Below the pieces are notes generated by a model that saw nothing but the letters and a program-made list of their open reading frames with translations, did not search any database and was not told where the DNA came from. Source: DATLNF01 sp963765815 (GTDB lineage: Bacteria; Actinomycetota; Actinomycetes; BP-191). Taken from it: a stretch of DNA of 64,000 nt. The position numbers and the translations under genes were made by a program. The DNA lies in NCBI GenBank assembly GCA_963765815.1, contig CAVXXT010000008.1, forward strand, positions 248,001-312,000, read 5' to 3'. Each line of letters begins with the position of its first letter. The stretch's first letter is position 1. Shown here in pieces: positions 1-7,996 of this stretch.

Positions 1-703
1 GCGCGGCCGCGTCGGCGGGGCCGAGCAGGCCGCGGTCGACGAGTGCGCGCCAGCCGGCGCCGAGCCGGCGGTGCAGCTGCCAGGTCGCCCGGGGCGTCGT
101 CCGCGGCTCGTGCAGCACCTCGGCCGCGGCCGCGTGCACCAGCCGGTGGCCGGCGCCGGTCGCGCGCAGGCCGAGCTCGTAGTCGCCGCTCGAGCGCATC
201 CCCGCGTCGAAAGCGCCGACGTCGTCGAGCACCGCGCGGCGCACGCCGAGGTTGGCGGTGGCCGCGAAGCCGCGCTCCACCAGGTCGGCCTGCCGCAGGT
301 ACGTGGCGCGGTCGTAGCGCTCCCACACGTTCGCGTCGGGGCGGCGGCGCTGGGTCACCTCCCCGCCGGCGAGGCCCGCGTCGTCAAGCGCCGCCGCCAG
401 CGCGGCCAGCCAGCCGGGGCGCGGCACGCAGTCGGCGTCGACGAACGCGAGCAGCGGCGCCGACGTTGCCGCGATGCCGGCGTTGCGCGCGGCGTACGAG
501 CCCTCTCGCGACTCTGGCACCACCGCGTTCACGACGGCGTGCCCGCGCGCGATCGTCGCGGTCGCGTCGGTCGACCCGTTGTCGACGACGACCACCTCGT
601 GCACCGGCGCGCCCTCCTGAGCCGCGATTGCGTCGAGGCACGCGCGGATCGTCCGGGCGCCGTTGCGCACGGGGATCACCACCGAGATCTCGGCGCCGGT
701 CAC
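1..703 (-). CDS. Glycosyltransferase family 2, 3' end beyond the left edge (partial)
   Basis: The N-terminal 234 residues are visible and the C-terminus lies outside the window. The fold is GT-A: the first strand reads ISVVIPVRNGART, the nucleotide-binding strand VVVVDNGSTD, and the metal-binding motif appears in FVDADCVP. A later segment with SSGDYELGLRATG matches the acceptor/base region (ED-like motif replaced by DYE). The GTG start at 701-703 overlaps the stop of the upstream glycosyltransferase (GTGA), so the two are co-translated. It probably transfers a sugar to a growing surface glycan in the cytoplasm. The donor and acceptor cannot be read from sequence. Confidence 0.85.
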   Translation of the reverse strand, partial: MTGAEISVVIPVRNGARTIRACLDAIAAQEGAPVHEVVVVDNGSTDATATIARGHAVVNAVVPESREGSYAARNAGIAATSAPLLAFVDADCVPRPGWLAALAAALDDAGLAGGEVTQRRRPDANVWERYDRATYLRQADLVERGFAATANLGVRRAVLDDVGAFDAGMRSSGDYELGLRATGAGHRLVHAAAAEVLHEPRTTPRATWQLHRRLGAGWRALVDRGLLGPADAAA

Positions 704-1707
704 AGCACGGCCGTCCGGTGCTTCACGCTGCCCGCGACGAGCGCCGCCGCGCCGACCACGTCGGCCGCCGCCAGCTGCGCGAGCCGCCACGGCGTCGGCC
801 CGGGGATCGACCGCGCGTGCGGCCACGCGGTCACCACCCAGGGCACCGCGAGCAGCGCGGGCCATCCGCTCGTGGTGACGGCGGCCACCGCCGCGCCCCC
901 GAGCGCGAGATCGGCCGTCGCGCTGCGCCGGGTGAGCAGCGGCGCGCGCCACATGCCGCGGCGGACCGACGGGGCGTGTCGCACCAGGGCGGGGAACGCG
1001 ACCAGGCGGCGCTTCGCCGCGACATGGTCGGCGTACGTCGAGCGCAGCCAGCGGTGGTGGACCAGCGCGTCCGGCGCGAACACCACCGCGCCGCTCGCGG
1101 CGACCACCTGGTGGCCGAGCATCGCGTCCTCGCCGAAGTGCCCGCCGACCTTTGCGCGGTCGACCCCGGGCACCTCGCGGAAGCCGCCGCCGGCGTCGAA
1201 CGCGGCGCGGAGGTAGGCGATGTTGCAGGTCTCGAACCGCCAGGTGACCGCGTCGACGCGCAGCGACCGGTCCCACGCGCGCACCGGCTCGGCCGGCGCC
1301 GGGTCCGGCACGGTGCGGCCCTGCACCACCGCCGCGCTCTCCGTGGCCGCGACCAGCGCGTCGAGCCAGCCCGGCTGCGGCACGCAGTCGTCGTCGGTGA
1401 ACGCGACGACCGGCGCCGCGGTGTGCGAGACGCCGGTGTTGCGCGCGGCCGCGGGGCCGGAGTTGGTGTCGAGGCGGACGGCCAGCACGCGAGCCTCGCT
1501 GTCGCCGACCAGCCGGGTGAGGGTCGGCCAGGTGTCGTCCGTCGACGCGTCGTCGACCACGACGACGTCGTACGCCGACTCCGACTGTCTGCTCAGGGCA
1601 GCGAGGAGCGCAGGGATGAAGGCGGACCGGTTGTGCGTCGCGACGACGACCCCGGCGACGACCTCGGCCGGCCGGTCCCACGCCCGCGACGCGACGACGT
1701 CGGTCAT
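700..1707 (-). CDS. Glycosyltransferase family 2 (335 aa)
   Basis: GT-A glycosyltransferase. VVVATHNR opens the domain, VVVVDDASTD is the nucleotide-binding strand, and FTDDDCVPQPGWL carries the metal-binding DxD-type motif. FGEDAMLG near the middle is the ED-containing catalytic segment. The C-terminal third is hydrophobic and probably membrane-associated. The ATG at 1705-1707 overlaps the stop of the upstream GT4 gene (ATGA). The protein ends GSVKHRTAVL, and the family-2 enzyme at 20130-21092 ends in nearly the same way, so the two are likely paralogues acting in the same pathway. Specific sugar unknown. Confidence 0.88.
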   Translation of the reverse strand: MTDVVASRAWDRPAEVVAGVVVATHNRSAFIPALLAALSRQSESAYDVVVVDDASTDDTWPTLTRLVGDSEARVLAVRLDTNSGPAAARNTGVSHTAAPVVAFTDDDCVPQPGWLDALVAATESAAVVQGRTVPDPAPAEPVRAWDRSLRVDAVTWRFETCNIAYLRAAFDAGGGFREVPGVDRAKVGGHFGEDAMLGHQVVAASGAVVFAPDALVHHRWLRSTYADHVAAKRRLVAFPALVRHAPSVRRGMWRAPLLTRRSATADLALGGAAVAAVTTSGWPALLAVPWVVTAWPHARSIPGPTPWRLAQLAAADVVGAAALVAGSVKHRTAVL

Positions 1708-2780
1708 CGGGCCAGCTCGTCGTAGACGGCGTCGACCTTCGCGGCTGTGGTGCGGATGTCCCACGCCGCGGCGACCACCGGGCCGGCGGCGGCCATGCGC
1801 GTGGCGAGCTCGGGCCTGGTCAGGACGTCGACCAGCGCTGCGGCGAGCGCTGCCGGGTCGCCGGCCGGCACCACGGTCGCCGACTCGCCGTCGCGAACGA
1901 ACTCCGGCACCGCGGCGTGGTCCGTCGTCACGACCGGGCGGCCGCTGGCCTGCGCCTCGACGTTCACGATCAGCATCGTCTCCGCGTCGCCGTCCGCGCC
2001 GGTGCGGCTCGGGCTGGTGACGACGTGACCGGACCGGATGACCTCGCGCACCTGCTCCGCGCGGCGGGCCGCGTCGGGCACGACGACCGTCACGTCGGGG
2101 AGCCCGCGGAGCAGTCCCTCGAGCGGTCCGCTGCCGAGCGCGCGCAGCCGCGCGCCGGGGACCGCTGCCCGCACCTCGGACCAGGCCGCGGCGAGGACGT
2201 CGAGGCCCTTCTTCTCGACGAACCGGCCGACGAACACCACGGTCGGCGGTCCCGACGGCAGCGGCGTCAGCGAGAAGAACTCCGTGTCGACCCCGGCCGG
2301 CGAGATGACCACCGACGCGGGGTCGGCCCCGATCGAGGTGACGAGGTCGGCGAACCAGCGCGAAGGGACGAGGACGCGGTCGACCCGGCCGAACACGCCG
2401 GCGTAGTGGTCCGGGTGGTCGCGCAGGAAGCCGGTCGCGTCGTGCCCCCAGAGCGACAGCACCAGGGGCAGCTTCGTCCGGTCGACCAGGCCGAGCACGT
2501 CGTGCACGCGATAGCCGAAGTGCACGTGCACGACCGCCGGCCGGTAGCGGCGGACGACACCGCGCAGCGCGCCGGTGACGGCGCGGTGCTGCCAACGCGC
2601 CGGCACCGCGGACAGCGCCGGCTGCAGCGAGAGAACCGGTGAGAAGGGGAAGGCCGCCCGGTTGGTGGCCCGGTCACGGCTGACCACGACGCCGCGATGA
2701 CGGCTGTGCGAGATCTGCGCGTGCACGAACTGCTCGCTCAGCGGCAGCCAGCCGTGGTGGTAGTGCAGGACGGCGGTCAC
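1704..2780 (-). CDS. Glycosyltransferase family 4 (358 aa)
   Basis: GT-B glycosyltransferase of the GT4 (glycosyltransferase group 1) type. The N-terminal half contains VVHVHFGYRVHD, the C-terminal half VVFVGRFVEKKGLD and the donor-binding segment ending EAQASGRPVVTTDHAAVPE with its conserved Glu. The GTG start at 2778-2780 shares GTGA with the true stop of the upstream GT4. Because of a frameshift in that upstream gene, this protein appears fused to it in a naive translation of the minus strand. Two separate enzymes is the better reading, since each has a complete GT4 fold. Likely adds a hexose during surface polysaccharide assembly. Confidence 0.85.
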   Translation of the reverse strand: MTAVLHYHHGWLPLSEQFVHAQISHSRHRGVVVSRDRATNRAAFPFSPVLSLQPALSAVPARWQHRAVTGALRGVVRRYRPAVVHVHFGYRVHDVLGLVDRTKLPLVLSLWGHDATGFLRDHPDHYAGVFGRVDRVLVPSRWFADLVTSIGADPASVVISPAGVDTEFFSLTPLPSGPPTVVFVGRFVEKKGLDVLAAAWSEVRAAVPGARLRALGSGPLEGLLRGLPDVTVVVPDAARRAEQVREVIRSGHVVTSPSRTGADGDAETMLIVNVEAQASGRPVVTTDHAAVPEFVRDGESATVVPAGDPAALAAALVDVLTRPELATRMAAAGPVVAAAWDIRTTAAKVDAVYDELAR

Positions 2781-3944
2781 GGCGCGCTCCGCCCGGCGGC
2801 GGCGAGGTGCACGGCCTCGAGCCGGGCGGCGTACCGCTCGACCGTGTGCTGCTTCACCGTGATGTGGCCGGCCGTCGTCAGCGCGAGCCGGAGCCGCTCG
2901 TCGGACGCGAGCCGGCGTACGCCGGCCGACCGCGGCGTCGGCGTCGCCGGCCGGGAAGAGGATCGCGTTGACCTCGCCGAGGAAGTCGGCGCTGCCGCCG
3001 CTCGGCGTCGCGACGACCGGCGTCGCGCAGGCCATCGCCTCCAGCGGCACCAGCCCGAACGGCTCGTCCCACACCGGCGGGAAGACCAGGGCGTCGGCGG
3101 CGGCGTACTCCGCGGCGACCTGCTCGCGTGGCACGGCGGCGAACGTCACCCGGTCGGCGACGCCGAGCCGCTGGGCCAGTGCGTGCAGGCCGGCGACGTA
3201 GTCGTCGTCGCCGGTCCCGACGACGCGCAGCGTCGCCTCTTCCGGCAGCCGGGCCAGCGTCTCGATCGCGACGTCGACGCCCTTGCGCGGGTCGAGCCGG
3301 CCGACGTAGAGCAGCCGCCAGCGCCACTCGCGCGGCGCGGGCGCGCGCACCGGGAAGTCGTCGACGTCGACGCCGCTGCCGATCACCTCGGCGCCGGCGA
3401 AGGTCCGCCCGGTGGCGGTCTCCGCCTGCCGGCGGGTCCGGCTGCTGACGAAGACCCACCGCGCCTCCGGACCGGGGTCGGGCACCCGCCGCAGGCCGAG
3501 CCAGCGCAGCCGCCGGCGCCACCCGTCGAGGCGCGGCCCGTAGTCGAGCCAGTCGTCGCAGACGACGTACACCGCGGGCCGACGGCTGTGCGCGACCTCG
3601 GCGACGACGCGCATCGACATCGCGCCGAGGTTCCACACGCTGATGACGTCCGGCTGGGTCTCGTCGATCGTGCGGCGCAGTGTCGCGGCCGTCTCGCGCT
3701 CGACGACGAGCGCCTCGCGCCACCCCGGGCGGTGGATCTTGTGGTCGTCCCAGAACCACGGCAGCTGCCGGCGTACGCCGTCCTGCGGGTCGTCGGCCAC
3801 GCCGGGCAGCCGGGTCGTCGTCGTGAGCACGTCGACGACGTGGCCCCTGCGCCGGAAGCGCTCGACGACGTCGCGGCAGCTCAGCTCGTACCCGCCCATC
3901 GCGTGGGGCGGGTAGAGGTTGCTGACGACGAGGACGCGGAGCAC
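2777..3944 (-). pseudogene. Glycosyltransferase family 4 with apparent +1 frameshift near 2918-2930
   Basis: The N-terminus (LRVLVVSNLYPPHAMGGYE) and the segment LLYVGRLDPRKGVDVAIE through PLEAMACATPVVATPSGG are a normal GT4 enzyme. After GDADAAVG the original frame becomes Arg-rich nonsense and runs into the next gene. Shifting by one base gives RRLASDERLRLALTTAG, then HTVERYAARLEAVHLAA, a typical GT4 C-terminus, ending in TGA that overlaps the next GTG. The span is 1168 nt, one more than a multiple of three, consistent with one inserted base in a GC-rich stretch. It may be a real mutation or a base-calling error. Start is GTG, probably leaderless, with TCTAAT five bases upstream. Confidence 0.8.
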
Positions 3945-3951
3945 AGGTCAT

Positions 3952-3957
3952 TAGACT
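3952..3957 (+). promoter_or_regulatory. Leaderless -10 box TAGACT
   Basis: TAGACT lies 6 bases before the GTG at 3964 and fits the TANNNT actinobacterial -10 pattern. On the other strand the overlapping TCTAAT lies 5 bases before the divergent GTG at 3944. This 19-bp gap therefore probably holds two back-to-back leaderless promoters. Confidence 0.55.
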
Positions 3958-3963
3958 CGACCG

Positions 3964-5373
3964 GTGCAACCGAATGTCGTCTGGCTCGTGCTCGACACGG
4001 CCCGGGCCGACGCGTTCGAGCCCTACGGTGCGACCGCCGGCAGCAGTCCCGCCGTCGCGGACCTCGCCCGCCGCGGCCGCGCCGTGCCGCACGCGTACTC
4101 GATGTCCAACTGGACGCTGCCGTCGCACGCGGCGATGTTCTCCGGCCGCTCGCCGCGCGAGCTCGGCCTCGGCCAGGCACCCGACGGCAACCCGGTCAGC
4201 GCGCGGCCGGTGCTCACCTCGCTCGAGGACCGCTGGCTGCCGAGCGTCCTGCAGCGCGCCGGCTACGACACGCGCGGCGTGAGCAGCAACGTGTGGGCGT
4301 CGACCGCGAGCGGCTTCTCGACCGGGTTCGCGGAGTTCCGCGACGTGCACGGGCACCGGCGGACCGGGCTCACCGCGAGCGACTGGCGCGGCCGGCTCGC
4401 CTGGGATGTCGAGGGCGTCCGGGCCCGCGTCGACGACGGCGCGGCACTCGCGGCGGCCGCGGTGCGCGAGTGGGTCGCGACGCTGCGCCCGCCGTTCTTC
4501 CTGTTCGCCAACCTGATGGAGTGCCACTCGCCGTACCTGCCGCCGCAGCCGTGGAACGACCTGCCGGCGCCGCAGCGGCTGCGCGCGGCCCGCGAGGCGC
4601 GCCACCACCTCACGCTGCACGGCATCTGGCAGGCATGCCTCGGCCTGCACGACATCCCCGACGGCGCGCTCGAGCGGATGCGCCACCTCTACTACCGCTC
4701 CGTGACGTCGATGGACGACTGGCTCTCGACGGTGCTCGCCGCACTCGACGCGCGCGGTCTGCTCGCCGACACCGTCGTGCTTGTCACCTCCGACCACGGC
4801 GAGAACCTCGGCGACGGCGGGCTGATGGGGCACGCGTTCTCCCTCGACGAGCGGCTGGTGAAGGTGCCGCTGGTCGTGGCCGGCGACGCCGCGCCGCGGC
4901 TGCCCGACGTGGTGAGCCTCGGCTCGCTGCCGCGGCTGCTCGGCGACGCACTCGGGCTCGCCGACCACCCGTGGGCCGCGGACGACGTGACGGACGGGGT
5001 TGCGGTCGCCGAGCACGACCCGCTGGCCGAGGCCGACACCGAGGGCGCCGAGCACGTACGCCGGGAGTGGTCGCTCGACGACGCGGCGTACGAGCTGCTC
5101 ACCCGGCCGCTGACCGTCGCCACCGACGGCCGGCACAAGCTGGTCCACGACGGGCGCGCGACGGTGCTCTACGACCTGGTCGCCGACCCGGGGGAGACCG
5201 CGCCGCGCAGCGCCGACCCGGCCGACCCGGTGGTGGCTGCGCTGAGCGGCCCGCTCGAGCGGTCGGTGCAGCGCCGGGGCACCGTCGTGAAGCGCAGCGA
5301 CGACGTCGCGGCGGCGGACGACCCGGTCGTCGAGGACCTCGAGGAGCGGATGCGCCTCCTCGGCTACCTCTGA
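3964..5373 (+). CDS. Sulfatase-like hydrolase/transferase, alkaline phosphatase superfamily (469 aa)
   Basis: The N-terminal metal site is LDTARAD (Asp11, Asp16) and the C-terminal metal site is SDHGENLGD (Asp277-His278). Where true sulfatases have Cys or Ser in C/S-x-P-S-R, this protein has Thr51 in WTLPSH, so it lacks the residue converted to formylglycine. By family knowledge a Thr nucleophile is usual in phosphoethanolamine and phosphoglycerol transferases and occurs in other members of the superfamily. No signal peptide or membrane segment is seen, so action in the cytoplasm is likely. It is divergent from the GT4 gene and tail-to-tail with a second member of the family, which suggests a role in decorating or trimming the glycan. 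Confidence 0.8.
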   Translation: MQPNVVWLVLDTARADAFEPYGATAGSSPAVADLARRGRAVPHAYSMSNWTLPSHAAMFSGRSPRELGLGQAPDGNPVSARPVLTSLEDRWLPSVLQRAGYDTRGVSSNVWASTASGFSTGFAEFRDVHGHRRTGLTASDWRGRLAWDVEGVRARVDDGAALAAAAVREWVATLRPPFFLFANLMECHSPYLPPQPWNDLPAPQRLRAAREARHHLTLHGIWQACLGLHDIPDGALERMRHLYYRSVTSMDDWLSTVLAALDARGLLADTVVLVTSDHGENLGDGGLMGHAFSLDERLVKVPLVVAGDAAPRLPDVVSLGSLPRLLGDALGLADHPWAADDVTDGVAVAEHDPLAEADTEGAEHVRREWSLDDAAYELLTRPLTVATDGRHKLVHDGRATVLYDLVADPGETAPRSADPADPVVAALSGPLERSVQRRGTVVKRSDDVAAADDPVVEDLEERMRLLGYL

Positions 5374-5380
5374 CCGACGA

Positions 5381-5413
5381 CTGACCCGGCGGGGGCGGCG
5401 CCGGCCGGGTCAG
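5381..5413. terminator. Bidirectional hairpin between convergent genes
   Basis: Arms CTGACCCGGC (5381-5390) and GCCGGGTCAG (5404-5413) pair perfectly over 10 bp with a GC-rich loop. It lies at the junction of two convergent genes and overlaps the stop of the minus-strand gene. No U tract follows. Confidence 0.55.
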
Positions 5414-6333
5414 CGCAGCAGGCCCTCCACGAAGGGCACCTGGTTGACCAGCGGGTGCTGCACCGGGCCGTGGCCGAAGTAGCCGTCCTCGCCGAACAGC
5501 TCGCCGTGGTCGGCCGTGACGACGATCCACGTGTTCTCCGGCACCACGTCGAAGAGCCGCTCCATCACGGTGTCGAGGTAGGTGACGGCGCGGACCTGCC
5601 GGCCGCGCAGCCGGGCCAGCTCGTCGTCGTCGAAGAACGCTGCGCCACTGGTCGCCACTTCATCAGGCGGCGCGTCGTCGAGGTGCTTGAAGACCCCGTG
5701 CACGCCGGAGATCCGCGGCCACTCGCTCGGGTCCTCGTCCGGCAGCGCGTAGGGGTAGTGCGTCTCGCCGACGTTGAGCAGGTGGAAGGTCGGCCGGTCG
5801 CCGAAGCGCATCCGGTCGACCATCGCGGCCATGTCGTTGTGCTTGGGCATCAGCGTGTAGCTGTCGAAGTCGGAGTTGAGGACAGTCGCTGCGTTGAGCA
5901 CCGGCATCGACACCATGGCGTGCGTCTCGTAGCCGAGCGTGCGCCGCAGGTACGTCGGCAGGTAGATGCTCGGCAGCAGCTTGCGGAACTCCATGTCCGG
6001 CACGCCGAGGCGCTCGGCGTATCGCAGGAAGTCCTGCTTGTAGTACTCGCTGGCGTAGACCCGCGGCGGCGACGTGTGGGGGAGCAGCCCCATCAGCAGG
6101 TTGTAGTGGCTCGGCGCGGTCCAGGTCGCGTACGACCAGCGGCTCTCGACCTCGCCGAGCCGGGACAGCGCGCGCGGCTGCGCGGCCACCCACGAGTCGT
6201 AGCGACACGAGTCGAACGTGATGACGACGAGGTGCCGCGCACCGGCGGGCGGGTCCGGCCGCACCCACTCCTCGGCGGCGGCCGGCGCCGCGGGCGCCCC
6301 GGGCTCGGGTCGTTCGCGGCGGCCACGGAGCAT
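5410..6333 (-). CDS. Sulfatase-like protein with Thr at nucleophile position (307 aa)
   Basis: A shorter alkaline-phosphatase-superfamily protein. The first metal site is ITFDSCRYDSW (Asp41, Asp46). The nucleophile motif reads ATWTAPSH with Thr72, as in the gene at 3964-5373. The second metal site is VTADHGELFGEDG. An Ala/Pro-rich stretch of about 30 residues precedes the domain. The ATG at 6331-6333 is chosen because TATCGT sits exactly 6 bases upstream (leaderless) and the sequence before it has no conserved character. The last third of the usual sulfatase fold is short. The substrate is unknown; the context suggests a surface-glycan phosphodiester or related ester. Confidence 0.78.
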   Translation of the reverse strand: MLRGRRERPEPGAPAAPAAAEEWVRPDPPAGARHLVVITFDSCRYDSWVAAQPRALSRLGEVESRWSYATWTAPSHYNLLMGLLPHTSPPRVYASEYYKQDFLRYAERLGVPDMEFRKLLPSIYLPTYLRRTLGYETHAMVSMPVLNAATVLNSDFDSYTLMPKHNDMAAMVDRMRFGDRPTFHLLNVGETHYPYALPDEDPSEWPRISGVHGVFKHLDDAPPDEVATSGAAFFDDDELARLRGRQVRAVTYLDTVMERLFDVVPENTWIVVTADHGELFGEDGYFGHGPVQHPLVNQVPFVEGLLR

Positions 6334-6339
6334 GCTGCG

Positions 6340-6345
6340 ACGATA
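6340..6345 (-). promoter_or_regulatory. Leaderless -10 box TATCGT
   Basis: On the minus strand TATCGT is separated by 6 bases from the ATG at 6333. It matches TANNNT and the spacing seen before many other genes in this window. Confidence 0.55.
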
Positions 6346-6378
6346 CTCAACCTCTCGTCCGCGACCCGAGGAGAGGCG

Positions 6379-7086
6379 ATGCCGGCAGCCCGCGCGATGC
6401 GCGCGGTCGGCGTGCGCGCGGCGAGCCGCGCCCGGATCTACGCGATGTGGCATCCCGACGGCGCGGTCATGAGAGCGGTGCCCGCGTCGCTGCGGTCGCG
6501 GTGGCGCCTCGACCCGCCGCCGCCCGGCAGCCGCCGGATCGAGGTGGGCTCCGGCTTCTCACCCCGCCCCGGCTACCTGCACGTCGACATCGACCCGCGT
6601 CTTCCGGTCGACGTCGTGGTGTCCGGCGCCGAGCTGCCGTTCCCGTCGGCGTGGGGCGACGAGCTGCTGTCGGTGCACATGCTCGAGCACGTCCCGCCGC
6701 CGCACCTGCGGTCGACCCTGCGCAGGTGGCACGAGGTCCTGGTGCCCGGCGGCCGGCTCACCGTGCACACCCCCAACGCAGCCGCCCTCGCCGCGGTCGT
6801 CGCGAGCGCGGCCGACGGTGACGGCGCGCGATTCTGGGCGGCCACCAACGCGCTCTACGGCTACGGCTACCCGCCGTGGTCCTCGACCGGCCCGGAGCAG
6901 CTGTCCGCGGTGCCCGACCACAAGGTGGCGCTGACGTTCCCGGTGCTGCGCGGCCTGCTGGTCGACGCCGGCTTCGTCGACGTGGCCGACGTCACCGGCC
7001 AGGACCCGACCTGCCACCACACCCGGGACTGGGCCGACTACGTGCCGGACCTCTGCCTCGAGGTCACCGCGCGCCGCGCGCCCTAG
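6379..7086 (+). CDS. Class I SAM-dependent methyltransferase (235 aa)
   Basis: Motif I is degenerate (RRIEVGSGFSPRPGYLHVDID), followed by SVHMLEHVPPPHLRSTLRRW and VLVPGGRLTVHTPN, which are the post-motif I and motif III regions of the methyltransferase-11/-4 type that act on sugars or lipids. A ribosome-binding site GAGGAGAGG lies 4 bases before the ATG at 6379. It is divergent from the sulfatase-like gene and surrounded by glycosyltransferases, so a glycan or a small polysaccharide precursor is the likely substrate. Confidence 0.82.
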   Translation: MPAARAMRAVGVRAASRARIYAMWHPDGAVMRAVPASLRSRWRLDPPPPGSRRIEVGSGFSPRPGYLHVDIDPRLPVDVVVSGAELPFPSAWGDELLSVHMLEHVPPPHLRSTLRRWHEVLVPGGRLTVHTPNAAALAAVVASAADGDGARFWAATNALYGYGYPPWSSTGPEQLSAVPDHKVALTFPVLRGLLVDAGFVDVADVTGQDPTCHHTRDWADYVPDLCLEVTARRAP

Positions 7087-7103
7087 TGACCGGGGCGGCG
7101 AGC

Positions 7104-7976
7104 TCAGGGGATCCGCGCGGTCGCGACGATCACGTCGCCGACCTTCGCCGCGCGATACGCCGCCTCGACCGCTCGGAGCAGCGGCCACTGGACGGCACCC
7201 GGCGCGTGTCCGACGACCGGCGGGTCGGCGAGGTCCGCGCGGGCCTGCGCCGGGGTCTGCGTCCGGCCGACGTACGTCGGCGTGCAGAGCCGCACGTCGA
7301 GCAGGCCGGCTCGGTCGAAGACGGTGCGCATCGTCGCCGGCTCGAGGTGCAGCACGTGCTCGAACGCCCGGAGGTGGCGCCAGCCGGCGCCGGCCGACCG
7401 CCTCGCCATGCTGCGGTAGTTGGGGGACTCGACGAGGACCGTGCCGCCGGGTTGGCCGCAGCGCGCCAGCTCGCGCAGGAACGCGACCGGGTCGAGCATG
7501 TGCTCGAGGACATGGCAGGCGGAGACGACGTCGTTGCCGAGGGCGTCCGGCGGCAGGTCGGTCGAGAGCCCGGTCGTCACCGCGAGCCCGTGGGACCGGG
7601 CGATCGCGGCGGAGGCGTCGACCGGCTCGACCCCGGTCGCGGTCCAGCCGCCGTCCGCCGCCGCCGCGAGGAACTCGCCCGTGCCGCACCCCACGTCGAG
7701 CAGTCGCCCCGGCGGCGTCGCGCGCCGGTGCAGGATCGACAGCCGCCGCCGGGACGCGGCCGCGAGGTAGGCCTGCATGGCCGGGCCGGTCAGGTCGAGC
7801 CCGAAACCCGCGCTGTCGGTGAGGTAGTCCGCCCGGAAGACGTCGTCCGGGTCCTCCTGCTGACCGGCGTGGACGAGGCCGCACTCCGCGCAGCGGTAGA
7901 TGCGCACCGGCGCACCGAGCTCGACCGGGGACCGGGTGGTCGAGCCGCACATCGGGCACCGCTCGACCTCGATCAC
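7104..7976 (-). CDS. Zinc-ribbon class I methyltransferase (290 aa)
   Basis: The N-terminus has two Cys pairs (CPMC at residues 7-10 and CAEC about 23 residues on), forming a zinc ribbon. A methyltransferase-23 type domain follows: LLDVGCGTGEFL (motif I), GVEPVD (motif II) and ACHVLEHMLDP, VLVESPN. Sugar methyltransferases of this architecture are common in nucleotide-sugar and O-antigen clusters. The GTG start at 7974-7976 is preceded by TATCGT at exactly 6 bases. The gene is divergent from an acyltransferase with only 20 bp between them. Confidence 0.85.
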   Translation of the reverse strand: MIEVERCPMCGSTTRSPVELGAPVRIYRCAECGLVHAGQQEDPDDVFRADYLTDSAGFGLDLTGPAMQAYLAAASRRRLSILHRRATPPGRLLDVGCGTGEFLAAAADGGWTATGVEPVDASAAIARSHGLAVTTGLSTDLPPDALGNDVVSACHVLEHMLDPVAFLRELARCGQPGGTVLVESPNYRSMARRSAGAGWRHLRAFEHVLHLEPATMRTVFDRAGLLDVRLCTPTYVGRTQTPAQARADLADPPVVGHAPGAVQWPLLRAVEAAYRAAKVGDVIVATARIP

Positions 7977-7982
7977 GGCGCC

Positions 7983-7990
7983 ACGATAAT
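7983..7990. promoter_or_regulatory. Overlapping divergent leaderless -10 boxes
   Basis: On the plus strand GATAAT (7985-7990) is 6 bases before GTG 7997. On the minus strand TATCGT (7983-7988) is 6 bases before GTG 7976. The two hexamers share four base pairs, so RNA polymerase can probably occupy only one direction at a time. Confidence 0.55.
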
Positions 7991-7996
7991 GCGACG

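Noticed and set aside
1704..3944. A single 746-residue bifunctional glycosyltransferase
   Set aside because: The middle segment is out-of-frame Arg-rich sequence, and a one-base shift gives a proper GT4 end and a GTGA junction.
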